Positions 34,373 to 46,084 of a DNA stretch of 64,000 nt are shown here, piece after piece (the stretch's first letter is position 1; every line of letters starts with the position of its first letter). The notes under the pieces were generated by a model. It was not told where the DNA came from and searched no databases. It worked only from the letters and a program-made list of their open reading frames with translations. This DNA comes from Marisa cornuarietis (Eukaryota > Mollusca > Gastropoda > Architaenioglossa > Ampullariidae): NCBI GenBank assembly GCA_004794655.1, contig SMMW01000046.1, positions 2,640,001 through 2,704,000 of the forward strand. Reading direction: 5' to 3'. A program made the translations under genes and the position numbers.

Positions 34373-35292
34373 TTTTTTGTTAAGAAACTCAAGCCTAACT
34401 GATTATTAGCGGTACAACTCTCTGTTATTAACGAATTGATCAAAACCATCTAATCGTTTATACAATAAAATTCAAACAAGGAACAGATAGGGAGAATATC
34501 TTTGTGTGAGTCTTTTTGGTTTGTTTCTTGATTTTATTAATTTTTTGTTTCTGTTTTTGAACGAGTCTACTGCTCTGACGTCTGTACAGAGGTAAACAAC
34601 AAAACGGTTTTATCTCTTGTCTGACTACATTATTTTGTTACCTATAAAAAAAATTAAATTGTTGACAACAATGCAAAACCAAGTAATTTTCTGATTTGTG
34701 AGGGATGTCATTACATAAGTCCACGGTTTGACCAAAAGAATACCGCAGTTTTGTTATGTTCAGAAAAGATGACTAAAATTCTTTAACGATTATTAATTAC
34801 GACGAGACAAAATAAATGCTTTAAAGAATATTTTCCCCGACAACAGTTCCTTGAAATGAGGTGGAGGTTAACGAACAAAGATTTGTGTGACTTCACTTAC
34901 AAATATTTATTAGTCTACATTCCTACCAACCAATCTCAGGCTTGTCTTTAACACAATAAACATTTTAAAATAAAAATCAAAATTATATAGCAAATCCAGG
35001 TATTCACCAAACCTGAGTGACCACTGCCATCATAAGATGAATTGTTGAAGTCTCTGAAGAACAGCCAGGTTTCTGTCTCTAAAATGTCCGATGCCGAAGC
35101 AGTCTGCAGGCCAAGCATCTGCCTCCTGTGAGGAAGATCCCTGGAGTCCTATTGATCATATAACTACACGGTGCGGGGGACGCTCTGACAGCGCCGCATC
35201 TCAACTATAAGTGAGACCTAATGAGAGTAGGTCAAATTTTCAGTTTCCCTGTTTATTTTAATCGACAGTTGCATACTCGGAACATAATTGAC
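34373..35292. other. Intergenic DNA, nothing recognised
   Basis: AT-rich, no supported features. Confidence 0.4.
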
Positions 35293-36066
35293 ATTTCGCA
35301 ATGGAAAATAACAGTTTACCGGCTTCCCGCGTAGCACACATCAATGGCGCAGAGGAACAAAGAGAGTCGATGGAACCTCACTGTCAACACTGCTGTGGGG
35401 TCACAAGTTCACAGAGGTACTCCTCTACAGCTGAGGGACGATGTACTGACATACAATCATGAATCTTGAACCACAGTCCCCGAGACAATATGTTTCAGCA
35501 CAGTTACCTGCCTTGAATGTTATAAAGTGTTTTTCATAGGCTTAGCAAATCCCACACGGCCATTCTTTACTTGATGTTAAGTAAGTATACATATTATGTC
35601 ATGACGTTTTCAAAGTATTGTATAAACAACTATTTTAACACAGAATCTACAAGAAACAGCTACCTGCATGTTCATTGATGACGACACGAGTGAAGTCACT
35701 TACTTAGCTGTTCTGCTACTTTCACGAATCTCCAAACAAAGATCGTGCAAACATGAATCGATGTAGGGGTTAGGTCATCCGGGCTCAGACGCCTGTAAAG
35801 CCCACGTGACATGTCCAGGTAGCCAAGATGCGAGGCGGCAGCTGAAACTGGCGCTGGACGAGGTCCAAGTGACGCAATGTGACCTAAAGTGACCTTAGTG
35901 TTCGGAATGATTAGTGTGAGGCATCCATACACTGACAACTTAGCAGGAAGATAAAATTGCATCTCAGCTGCACGACGCCATCCACGATGCACGATCGACG
36001 AGGAACCCTAGCAGATGATCCGAGATAAAATCATTAGTTGTGAAGGTTCTGCTCATTAGCCATGGG
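35293..36066. repeat. Dispersed repeat, modules A and C
   Basis: Module A (35293-35515) matches 19574-19800. Module C (35560-36066) matches 55385-56430 directly and 29510-29830 in reverse. This copy of C has no insertion at the site where the 55-kb copy holds a solo LTR, so it serves as the empty-site reference. Confidence 0.7.
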
Positions 36067-36480
36067 AAGCTGCTCGTCTTGCCTGCGAACGACGCCATGG
36101 GCAAGACAACAGTGGGCCGCAGTCCTCTTCTCTGATAAATCTCGCTTTGCCAGATCCTTTCATGGTGGCCGAATATGTGTCTGGAGACGACCGGGAGAGC
36201 GCTAACACGATCCCACTGTGGTGGAGCGCGATCGCGATGGTGGTGGATCCATTATGGTGTGACAACCGCATGGACTGGCCGGCCTGTTCTCCAGATGTGA
36301 ATCCCGTTGAACATCTGTGGGATGTCCTGGGCTAGCGATTTAGAGCCAATCATCCCCTAGAAGTTGATCTCAGTTGGGTGTACCAGTTTCTTCAGGAAGA
36401 GTGGCAGGCAATTCCTCAGAGGACTGAAAACATTGGTTCACTCCATGAGACAATGATCCTTGCCTGCAATGACCAATGGC
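36067..36480 (+). pseudogene. Tc1/mariner transposase remnant, internally deleted
   Basis: In shifted frames the sequence reads VLFSDKSRFARSFHGG and VWRRPGER, then DWPACSPDVNPVEHLWDVLG and a stop. These are the block around the first catalytic aspartate and the final D-x-x-x-x-N-P-I/V-E-H-x-W block of Tc1-like DDE transposases. The middle of the catalytic domain is missing and frames are broken. No terminal repeats were found. Confidence 0.65.
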
Positions 36481-36591
36481 TATTTTCTATTATCACTTTT
36501 CTGACTTTTAAAAACAAGGAAGATGTCTGTCCAAGCTTTACTTTTTGTTAAAATGATTTGTTTGAATATAAATGGCTGATAATGTTTCATT

Positions 36592-36623
36592 TAATAAATA
36601 AATAAATAAATAAATAAATAAAT
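36592..36623. repeat. (AAAT)n microsatellite
   Basis: About eight tandem AAAT units. Confidence 0.9.
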
Positions 36624-36739
36624 GCTTTGGGTCAATGTTATTGTCTGTGTGTTTATGGACACAAAGGAGTGATTGACTATACAGCTGGCCTTTCCATTGT
36701 TTTGAACAATATAGTTTGCGCTTACCACGACCCAAACAA

Positions 36740-36860
36740 GATGCGATACCCAAAACTTCACTATAAACCCTTTGTTTTAGCTGCTTACGACCTAAATAAC
36801 AAATATACCGCAAAGACAATTACTCGGTTTGTGACACATTTTAAGCATAAAACGTAAACA
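36740..36860 (+). repeat. Repeat D, left part (interrupted copy)
   Basis: It matches 58290-58420, for example around AAATAACAAATAT.CCGCAAA. In the 58-kb copy this is followed directly by the sequence found here at 44385-44906, so the copy was split by the insertions between. Confidence 0.65.
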
Positions 36861-37400
36861 TTCTCGCGTTCAGTACAAACTGTCTGTGCTGTGTTTAATT
36901 TCTTTGCTGGCTCCTGTCCTGACTATTTCTCTGAACTTCTCATCCCTTACTCTCCGTCCAGACAACTACGCTCTTCGTCTGACGACCGTATCCTAACTGT
37001 TCCTGTCACCAGAACAACAACCTATGGTCACAGGACTTTTGGCTACTGTGCTGCAAAACAATGGAACTCTCTTCCTTTCCATATCCGCCACCTTCCTACA
37101 ACTGAATCTTTCAAATCTGCACTGAAAACGCACCTCTTCCTTGAGCATTACTCCTAACACAGTCCACACAATGCTAGTCCTTCTTACCCCCCCTTCCCTC
37201 TTGCTACTTTACCCATCTTTCTCGCAGAATCACTCTATTTCTCTGTTCCTGTTACTTGATGCCTTTTGTTTTCTGTTTCGTCGTCAGTTCTGTCGTTTTC
37301 TTTTGTCCCCTTTGTTTTGTATCTACTTAGTCCACGTCTCTTCCTCGTTTTAAGCGCTAAGAGCATGCTCTCTATGAGTGTGAATATGTGCCATAAAAAT
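36861..37400 (+). mobile_element. CR1/jockey-like LINE, 5'-truncated, host of the L1 insertion
   Basis: After a frameshift near 36885 the frame reads FAGSCPDYFSELL, YSPSRQLRSSSDDRIL, AAKQWNSLPFHIR and FKSALKTHLFLEHYS. This is the C-terminal end of a CR1/L2/jockey-type ORF2. The 3' UTR follows to AAGCGCTAAGAGCATGCTC and CCATAAAAAT at 37400, where the L1 begins. The (ATT)n tail of this element resumes after the L1 at 44345-44384. TAAACA at 36855-36860 and 44379-44384 may be its target duplication. Confidence 0.7.
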
Positions 37401-37684
37401 ATGGTGAGCGATGTTCAACATGGCGGATGGTCGTGTTCCTCCCTGTGGCGGAGAAATTTTACTCTAATACTGAAGCTATGATGTTGAAGATGGTTTAAAA
37501 ACTGTGTAAAAAGCTACTCCATGGGATACTAATGAGCGCAAATGATTTGGAAAGAATATCTCTGCATATGCTGTGCTTTTCTTGTGAAAAGAAGAACCGT
37601 CGTTTAGCGCTGTGAGTATCGCTTTCAAAAGGCTTGTATCTGAACTATAAATAACTCTAGTCACTGGATAAAAAGAGGTCTGGT

Positions 37685-38947
37685 ATGTCACCAAAACAAA
37701 GAAAAGACAAGAAAAGAAAGAAAGTCTCCAGCTCAGAAGGAAGTACAATGGAAGGAGGAATAATGGATAACCCCAAAACATTGGATGGGGAAGAACGAAT
37801 GGGCCGTCACCGTGAGAGGACCACCAGCAGTACTAAAAAAGGTAGACCATCTCAGTCTCGGGACCGGCAGCAGACACTACTTACACAGGCCTTCATAGTT
37901 AAGCAAAGCGATAAAGACAGTGCCACTTTTGTAGAAAGGCTGCAAATATTACAAAAAGCGACTGATTCTCTGAAGCTACTAATAGAGAATAGTACGTGTT
38001 CGCTTACACAGCAAATAGACAGTAAAATAGAAATTATTACCAGCACTCTGTTCGAACTAAGAACAGAAAACGAACAATTGCAACAACTAGAGCAAACTCA
38101 AAAACAAGTTGTATGCTTAGAAGAGGAGGCACAGAATTTGAGAACACAATGCACAGAACAGAAAGAACAGATCAACACGCTAGAGCAATATTCACGGCGC
38201 GATTCTGTGCGTGTGTTCGGAATACAAGGCGATACCAAAGAAGAATCTGAGGCAGACTGTGAGAAAAAAATATTGTATTTGATACAGCACATGCTTGGCC
38301 TGACAGAAATGAACAGTGCCAAAATCTCGGCCCTTCATCGAGTAGGGAAATTGAGCGAAAATAAAACTCGGCCAGTGATTGTGAAATTTGTGTCACGCAA
38401 GGACCGAGACAATGTTATCAAAGCGCGCAGTCGACTCAAAGGTTCAAAAACTGTGATTACAGACGATCTCACCAACTTAAATGCACAAAGATTAAATCGC
38501 CTCAGACAGCACGAGGGAATACTAGATGCTTGGTCTGCCGCAGGTGGACGGCTGTTTGTGAAACTGCTCGACTTGTCGATAATGGAGGTGAGAAACGGCG
38601 ACACAAACCCTATCGAGAAAAAACTGTTAGGGATGCCAAAGGAAGATCGCCAGCAGCAGCGGCAGAGCTGGGATAGACAACATCGTAATCACCAAAGAGA
38701 ACAGCGACGGCAGACTGATCGACCGCAACACCACAGATCAGGACAAAAGAAGGGGGACAATGGCCGCCATTGGACCTCACCATCACACTCGCAGTTCTCC
38801 CCAACCACCTATTCTACTCCAGCGACTAACTGGGTAAAGGCGCCAAGACAGGGGACAGAGACAGCTACAAACCCTCACCAGAACGAAACGTACAAGGGAC
38901 AGCACCCACCTCCAAGCGATGGCAGCAACATCGACATGAGAACCTAA
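37685..38947 (+). CDS. L1-type ORF1 protein (RNA-binding chaperone)
   Basis: 420 residues. The N-terminus (1-60) is Lys/Arg/Ser rich and likely disordered. Residues about 82-168 form a heptad-rich coiled coil that would drive trimer formation. Residues about 169-275 start with EQYSRRDSVRVFGI, the signature entry to the RRM-like domain of L1 ORF1p, followed by RPVIVKFVSRKDRDNVIKAR. The C-terminal domain with LSAAGGRLFVKL-like sequence (WSAAGGRLFVKL) ends near 315, and a Gln/Arg/His-rich tail closes the protein. It binds its own mRNA and forms the retrotransposition particle with ORF2p. The frame is fully open. No zinc knuckles, unlike Tx1-type ORF1. Confidence 0.8.
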   Translation: MSPKQRKDKKRKKVSSSEGSTMEGGIMDNPKTLDGEERMGRHRERTTSSTKKGRPSQSRDRQQTLLTQAFIVKQSDKDSATFVERLQILQKATDSLKLLIENSTCSLTQQIDSKIEIITSTLFELRTENEQLQQLEQTQKQVVCLEEEAQNLRTQCTEQKEQINTLEQYSRRDSVRVFGIQGDTKEESEADCEKKILYLIQHMLGLTEMNSAKISALHRVGKLSENKTRPVIVKFVSRKDRDNVIKARSRLKGSKTVITDDLTNLNAQRLNRLRQHEGILDAWSAAGGRLFVKLLDLSIMEVRNGDTNPIEKKLLGMPKEDRQQQRQSWDRQHRNHQREQRRQTDRPQHHRSGQKKGDNGRHWTSPSHSQFSPTTYSTPATNWVKAPRQGTETATNPHQNETYKGQHPPPSDGSNIDMRT

Positions 38948-39924
38948 GCAGAACATTGGACGGTTCGGTCGCACACAGTGCTACATAAGTGTCAAGAACA
39001 ATGTGAGTTCGTGAGTAAAAGTGTTCTGCTTGAGGCATCGGTTGAAAACAGTGATATTGGGATGCTGACATGGATCACTGACGCTGACATGGGGCCTAGT
39101 GGACAATTTGTGCGTTGTTTTGGTGGGGACTGATGATTCATGGATACATTCACCTCAATCTCTTCTCAAAACCTGTATGTATGGAAACTTGTTATTCACC
39201 CTCTCCCTACTTCTTATTTTACATAGTTTTTCTCACTCTTTTAATAAGGGCGGGGAGCAAAGAAGTGAAACAGTAGTCCATATGATGAAAGAGTGATATG
39301 GAATCTATTCCTGGTAGTATGTATACCCTCTTGGCATATTGACATCATCCACACACTTGTGGTAGTATTCCATCTCACCCACCCACCACCGAAATGTGAA
39401 CACAGTTTGTCCGCAGTTCTCTCCCCTTTCTCTTTCTCTCCCTCTGTTCCTTCTCTCTCCTAAAAGACGGTTCTTAGTATTCATTTGAATCCTAAACTAA
39501 TTCTACACTTATCATTCATATCCAAAATCTACCTTTACACGAATGTTTGACGTTTATACATACACAAGTAAAAAACTAACTCTAACACACAGGTGTGCAG
39601 TGGAACTTGCATTAACATCCCGCTCTGTAATAAATTGCATCATCAACATATTGGCTCGTCGCTGAATATCGCTCATGGCAAAATATGCCAGTCTCCCTTT
39701 TTGTTTTTACTTGCATTTATGTCTTTGTCTTTGTCTTTGCTACCTTTTTTTCTGTCTTCGATACTGTGACTACTACTGTCCACATGTGCTCGACTTGATT
39801 TTGCCTTTTGTCACCAAGTATATTGTTCTTTGTTTACATGTAATAGCCAGACCAAGAATGGAGAGGTTAGCAATAAAATGGTATAATTTGACAACTGTAC
39901 TGCTGCTTAGAAACAAAATTAAAC

Positions 39925-40908
39925 ATGACTAGCATTAAGATTTGCTCTGTTAATTGTCAGGGACTGGGTAACTTACAGAAAAGGAAAGATGTATTTAACT
40001 ATATTAGACAAAAAAATTATTCAATATATTTCCTACAAGATACACATTTTGACCCTAAGCAAGAAAGGTATATTAGATTTGAATGGGGGTATACATGCCT
40101 TTTTGCATCCAATAATACCTCCTCTAGAGGTGTTGGAATTTTATTTAAAAATAATTTTGAATTTAAAGTTAAGAAAGTGTGTAAGGATGAGAAAGGGGAT
40201 TATATTTTGGCAGTAATAGAATTTATGAGCGAGAACTTCTTACTAGTCAACATTTATGGACCCAATAAAGATACCCCAGAATTTTATGTGAAATTAGAAC
40301 GTTTAATTCAAGATATGCAGATTAGTAAAGTTATAATAGGGGGCGACTGGAATCTAGTTATGGACCCTAACATTGATTACCATAATTACAAACATATAAA
40401 TAATCCGAAAGCCTGTGGAAAAGTAGAAACACTAATAGACAACTTAGAACTAATAGATATATGGAGACATCTTAATCCAGAAATAAAGCGATACACCTGG
40501 AGAAGAACCAACCCATTACAACAAAGTAGGCTGGACTTTTTTCTTATTTCAGAATCTTTACTTCAATATGTAGCCGAGGCAGATATTGAATTTGGATATA
40601 GAACAGACCACTCAATGATTACTCTTACTCTTCAGTTTGGAGATAAAATAGCACATCACACTTTATGGAAGTTTAATTCCTCCCTCCTTAAGGATACTCA
40701 CTATGTGAAGGAAGTACATGAGACTATTGACAGAGTTGTAGAACAATATGCTGCACTCCCTTATAATAGAAACAGTTTATCTGAGGTTACAGTACAGGAC
40801 CTACAATTAACAATACCAGACAAATTGTTTTTAGATGTACTACTTATGGAAATTAGAGGGAAAAGTATAGCCTATTCAACAATGAAAAAAAAAAAGCATC
40901 CGAGTTAG
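39925..40908 (+). pseudogene. L1-type ORF2, N-terminal part (AP-like endonuclease), before frameshift
   Basis: 327 residues holding the apurinic-like endonuclease that nicks target DNA for target-primed reverse transcription. Visible motifs are N10 in SVNCQG, D39 in FLQDTH (where canonical L1 has glutamate), GGDWN near residue 140, SRLDFFLIS near 200 and the DH pair in RTDHSMI near 225. The frame stops at 40906-40908, shortly after an 11-A run (40884-40894). Reading then continues one frame over with KxKELEN-type helical sequence into the second part. A length change in the A-run, or an assembly error there, explains the break. Confidence 0.8.
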
Positions 40909-40979
40909 AAAGGAATTTAGAAAAGGAAATTAAAGAGCTAGAAAACGAACAAAATAAAAATAACTCAGTCCTGAAAAGG

Positions 40980-43715
40980 TTGGAGGAAAAAGAAAGGGAA
41001 TTAAGATCCCTTAGAGAAAAGAAAATGGAGGGCATCATAGTACGGGCAAAGGCAAGATGGTTGGCAGAGGGAGAAAAAATTAGTAAATACTTTTGTAACC
41101 TCGAGAAAAGAAACTATGTCAATAAAAGAATTATGAAACTCACTAAATATGATGGAAGTTGTACCACAGATGCAGAGGAAATAAGGAATGAGACTAAATT
41201 ATTTTTTGAAAGGCTATATCAAAAGGGAGAAGTAGACCAGTGTGAAATAGAGGATCTAGTTAACGGTATTCCTAGACTGCCCATCATGGTGGCAGAAGCT
41301 CTTGAAGGTGAAATAACCATAGAAGAAGCAGGAGATGTCCTCAAGAATATGAAAAATGGGAAAAGTCCAGGAACCGATGGGTTTACAGCAGAATTTGTTA
41401 AGTTTTTCTGGAAGAAATTAGGGTCATTTATCATAAGGTCACTCAACGAGGCCTTCAGAGATGGAGAACTTTCACATCCTCAGAAGGAAGGCCTCATTAC
41501 TTGTTTACCTAAGGGAGACAAGGCTAGAGAATTTATTAAAAACTGGAGGCCGATATCGCTCTTAAACGTTGTCTATAAAATAGGTTCAAAATGTATAGCC
41601 ACACGTATTAAAAAAGTATTACCATTACTGGTCGCGGATGACCAAACAGGATTTATGGCTAATAGATACATTGGGGACAATATTAGATTTATATATGACC
41701 TGATAGTATACCTCGACCACAAAAATTTACCAGGTTTACTGCTTAGTTTGGATTTTGAGAAAGCGTTCGATACCATAGACTGGTCCTTTATGCACAAAGT
41801 ATTAAAGACATTTGGATTTGGGACTGATATCTGTAACTGGATAAAAACATTCTACCAAAACATCAAGTCAGCTGTTATGGTTAATGGAAGAATATCAGAT
41901 TGGTTCGAAATAAAACGTGGATGTAGGCAAGGTGACCCAATATCGCCGTACCTATTCATACTTTGTGCTGAAGTCTTAGCAGTAATGATAAGGAAGAATG
42001 TTAGTATAAAAGGTATTAGAATAAATCAAAAGGAACACAAAATATTACAGTTTGCTGATGACACACAAATCTTTATGGAGGGTGACGAATCGTCTTTTAA
42101 CAACACTTTGGTTACATTGGATAAATACAGTAGAATGTCAGGACTGCAAATAAACTTTGAAAAAACAGAAGCTATCTGGTTAGGTAATAGGAAAAATTCC
42201 CCCATAAAATATGCCCCATACCTGAAGTTTAAATGGAACCCAGCAGAATTTAAAGTATTAGGGATATGGCTAAGCACTAAGTTAGAAACATGTTACACTC
42301 TTAACTTTAAGGAAAAATATGTTGAAACAAGAAATTTAATGAAATCCTGGCTTAAAAGAGCTATTACACCAATGGGAAGAGTGGCTGTGCTAAAATCATT
42401 AATACTATCTAAATTAATTTATTTATGGATACTGCTGCCCAACCCCCCTATCCAAGATATACAAGAACTGCAAAAGCAATGCTTTAACTTTGTGTGGGAT
42501 GGAAAACCTGATCGAATAAACAGAACAGTTGTAGTGAAAACTGTTCGTAATGGTGGCTTAAGTATACCTCACATTTACCAGTATATAAAAGCGCTAAAGT
42601 TAATATGGATTAAAAAGCTAAATGTCACTAAACACCAATGGAAAGATGTTGTGATAGAAATATATCCAAAACTCATAAATCTAGATAAATATGGCCCAAA
42701 TATGTACCATGACACACAACATAAAAATAACTTCTGGAAAGATGTATTAAATGCCTATAAGGAATTCTATTATTGTGTTAAGCCAGAAACAGCAGAGGAG
42801 GTGATGGCAGAACCAATACACTTTAACAGTAGATTTCAGCTTGACAAAAAGATTATTTTCTTCAAAAACTGGGATAGTAGGGGTTTATATAGCATTCAAC
42901 ATTTTTATAATGAATCTGGAGTACTTTTGTCCTTGGGTGAAATTAATGCCAAGTATGGAACCACAATAGACATAGTTACATACATGGGATGTGCTAAAAT
43001 AATTAAAAAATTTATTCAGTCAATGGGCATTACAATAAGGAACAACACTGCCCTAGAAACACCAAAAAGTATTAAACTAATCAATTCCATAAAGAAAGGT
43101 GCCAAATATTATTACGAAATATTGACAGAAAGCACAATCAGGCCCAAATGTTGTGATAAGTGGGAACACAAAATGGGTGTCCATTTACCCTGGAAAATAA
43201 TCTTTTCAAAGGTTCAAGGAATAAAAGATATCAAACTGAGATGGTTTCAATGCAGAATTACCCATAGAATTCTAGGTACAAACTCCCTGGCAGAATATAT
43301 GGGGCTAGAAGTTAGTAATAAATGCACTTTCTGTGGCAATGAAAGGGAGACAATTGAACATCTATTCTGGCGCTGTAAGGTAACCCAACTATTTTGGACA
43401 AGTCTAGAAAAGGCAATAAGGGAAAAATGCTCTAATAATAATAAATTAACACTTAACGAATCTATAATACTATTCGGATATGAAGCAGAATGTCCATTGG
43501 ATAAGACGTTAGAAAATATACTAATAGAAGCAAAGTTCTTTATCTATAAATGTAAACTAGAGAAGAAACAGCCAGACTTAAGAGTTTTTATTCTGCAACT
43601 AAATGGAAAATACAAGATTGAGAAATTCAATGCACTTGTTAACATGAAATTACAGGAATTTATAATGCACTGGTCTGATTATATGAATCTTATAAGTTTA
43701 GCTGGAACTATATAA
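40980..43715 (+). pseudogene. L1-type ORF2, C-terminal part (reverse transcriptase and CCHC)
   Basis: A 911-codon open stretch from the first downstream ATG; the true reading begins right after the A-run at about 40895. Reverse-transcriptase blocks are in order: GKSPGTDGFTAEFVKFFW, WRPISLLNVVYKI, LLSLDFEKAFDTIDW (first Asp), GCRQGDPISPYLF and LQFADDTQIF (catalytic DD near residue 357). Near 780 a CTFCGNERETIEHLFWRC knuckle follows, with CX2CX7HX4C-like spacing, the usual ORF2 C-terminal Cys-rich motif. It synthesises cDNA at the nick made by the endonuclease part. Only the single upstream frameshift breaks ORF2. Confidence 0.85.
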
Positions 43716-44344
43716 CTTCACATATTCTAGAAAACACATAAAGAAGGAAGGCATCTCTCCATGTATGAAGATTATTTTTATGTTAATATATCAAAATGGT
43801 GGAAAGGATAATGAAGAATAAGTGGTTAAAACTGTTATATGTATGAAAATAAACTGACCACTTCCTGTGGATCAGGAACAATTGTACATTGTGTGCTTGT
43901 GGATCACAGCTATATTACCAATGTAAGTAGGTACAGCGTTTTGTAATAGTACACGAGGGCATTGTCTTTCTTCCCTCCTCTAGTTTTTTTTTTTTTTTCC
44001 TCACATATTTAGAGGTTTTAATAGGTGTATGTTATATATATATGCCAATTTGATTTCATTTCCTCCAGTGTAAATGTGTAACTTATTGATCCTATAATTG
44101 TCATGCAAACCAGGAACAGTTGGGTGTTTGTGCAGCGTTTTTAGGTACAGCTTTGTGTAATGCTACATGTGGACACTTTCTTCTTGTCTCTCTCTCTCTC
44201 TTCTCTCTCTTTTTTCTCTAATTTTAAACATGGATATCAAACACTCTATATTCATATTTGTGTTCTGTGAAGTGTAACATGGAAAAAAAATGATGTATCC
44301 ATGAAAAATGAAGATTAAACTGTGTGTAAAAAAAAAAAAAAAAA

Positions 44345-44384
44345 TCCTTACTATTATTATTATTATTATTAATAATAATAAACA
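44345..44384 (+). repeat. ATT tail of the interrupted CR1-like LINE
   Basis: CCTTACTATTATTATT and more ATT/AAT units follow the L1 poly-A directly. They complete the 3' end of the element at 36861-37400. Confidence 0.6.
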
Positions 44385-44906
44385 CAGTTTGATCAGATGT
44401 TAATCACATAATGCGGACTACCAAGATGGCGCCTTATGATATCCAGACTCTTTCAAACTACGTCACGTTGAAACCTCTTAATGTTGCAGGCTGATGATAA
44501 AGACCGAAATTAATAGATCGGTTCAGTTCATCCTTTGACCCGGCTGGTTGTCAGTGTAGGGCCCTGGAGTGAAGAAGTTCAACAGCTGCCGCTTTTATTG
44601 CAGTTTCTTATGAATCAGCAGAAAACACATAATCAGGACAAAAGGTTTCACCTTGTCTGTTGGTCTCCCCACCCCTACTTTCCAACAAAGTTGGGCGAAA
44701 ACGTCCCGCACGTGCATCGAGGGACGGATGAAGTCACTGAAATGTGCGCACTACATCATCTCTAGTGGGTAAAATGTTCGTCGTGTGACGATGTGGAGCA
44801 GAGAAAATACTAAAATACAATATTCATCTTTTCCAATTACGAGACCAGAGTAAACTCTGGCACGCTTTTTTTATCGAAGACCATCATCGAGTTATTTTTC
44901 TTAATC
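44385..44906 (+). repeat. Repeat D, right part (interrupted copy)
   Basis: It matches 58421-58936 with long shared stretches such as ATCCTTTGACCCGGCTGGTT and CGCTTTTATTGCAGTTT. The frame at 44535-44765 falls within this non-coding repeat. Confidence 0.7.
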
Positions 44907-45871
44907 ATATCTTCGACTGTTCCTCCCATGGCTGGCCTGATAATTCTAGAATTTTTCTTTGTCTCTCTCATTGACGTGGGTAATTTCTGGGTAACATGGT
45001 CTGCTACTTGTACAAATACGGCGCCGCAAAAAGCATTTACTTTCTGCTTTGTACAAAAATAAACACTGAATGTGTTCGTTTGAAAGCAACATGGTCAGTT
45101 GTGTAAGAAGGGCCGTGACAAGCTGCTTACTTACTTACCTCAGCAGTCCAGCAGCTCAACCAGAGATAAACTGTGAGTATTTGATGATGTAAGTGTGCCC
45201 TAAGAATGGTCTCGATGTCAGATTTGATTGTAAGTTTTCCTTATGTTGTCCTCATCTATATATTGTGACTAGCACGTGTTTTATTGTTTTATTTTTTTGT
45301 ATCTGAGCACACTTCACGAGTATAATTGCCCACTGGGATTAATAAAGTTGGTCAGGGCCGCCGAGAGCCAGCACGGGCCCCGGGCCAAAGGACTGTTTAG
45401 GGCCGCTTGCAGTTTAAATAATCATTAACTGTATTTATATACCTGAATTTTTTCCCCAGTGTATAGTAGTATGCTTACAACTTACAAGCTATAATTAGAC
45501 TGGCAATATCTGCATTAATGTTAATGTAACATACATAGCAAATTAAGACCTACACCACTGCACAAGATGAGCAGTTTAGAGCTGTGTACACGCAAGTGGT
45601 CAGTAAATAAGGAAAAATGTTTTTTATATTTTGCAGCCGTGTTGTTGTACTTATTTTATTTCCTCAGAGTTTTACCCCAACACCCCACACAGTCATCTTT
45701 CCTGTTTCCTTATTGTAAAGTGCACCATGTCACGAGATCATTCATACCAGACTTGGAAAAATCGACCTTTTAGTCATTGTATCGTAGAATTACTCAGATT
45801 GCGTTCGTGTATGTACTGCGATCTGGCAAAAACGAAAAAAAAGTCTTGTCTTTCTGGTAGCTTCAGATTTC
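44907..45871. other. Intergenic DNA
   Basis: A GC-rich patch at 45350-45410 starting CAGGGCCGCCGAGAG resembles a hAT-type terminus, but no partner end was found. Nothing else is supported. Confidence 0.35.
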
Positions 45872-45877
45872 TTTATT
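45872..45877 (-). terminator. Polyadenylation signal of the FReD gene
   Basis: AATAAA on the minus strand, about 210 bases after the FReD stop codon. Confidence 0.4.
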
Positions 45878-46029
45878 AAAGTATTACATGCACTACAAAA
45901 GAAAAAAAAACACAAAGTGAGCTAATATGGCAGAGTAGGCTGTATACAGTATGAGAATTATTGGAAAATGAAATGTCGGCAAGGCAACCGATCATCTCGG
46001 GGATTTACTCCCTAAAGAAAAATAAAACT

Positions 46030-46077
46030 TGCTGGGTGAGCAACTATCCTTCAGCTGGGTGAGCAACTATCCTTCAG
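46030..46077. repeat. Two tandem 24-bp units in the FReD 3' UTR
   Basis: CTGGGTGAGCAACTATCCTT CAG is repeated twice just downstream of the stop codon. Confidence 0.8.
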
Positions 46078-46084
46078 CCACTGG

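Larger units (their letters stand above)
37401..44344 (+). mobile_element. Near-intact L1-type non-LTR retrotransposon, 6.9 kb
   Basis: The limits are set by the interruption of the CR1-like 3' end on the left and a 17-A tail (44328-44344) on the right. The 5' UTR is about 284 bases, then ORF1 at 37685-38947, an unusually long spacer of 977 bases, ORF2 from 39925 to 43715, and a 3' UTR of about 610 bases. The target CCATAAAAAT/CC fits the T-rich cleavage preference of L1 endonucleases; an A-rich target duplication would merge with the tail and cannot be seen. Full length with one frameshift means a young copy. Confidence 0.85.

Noticed and set aside
45350..45410. Possible hAT terminus (CAGGGCCGCCGAGAG)
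   Set aside because: No matching inverted end or target duplication was found in the window.
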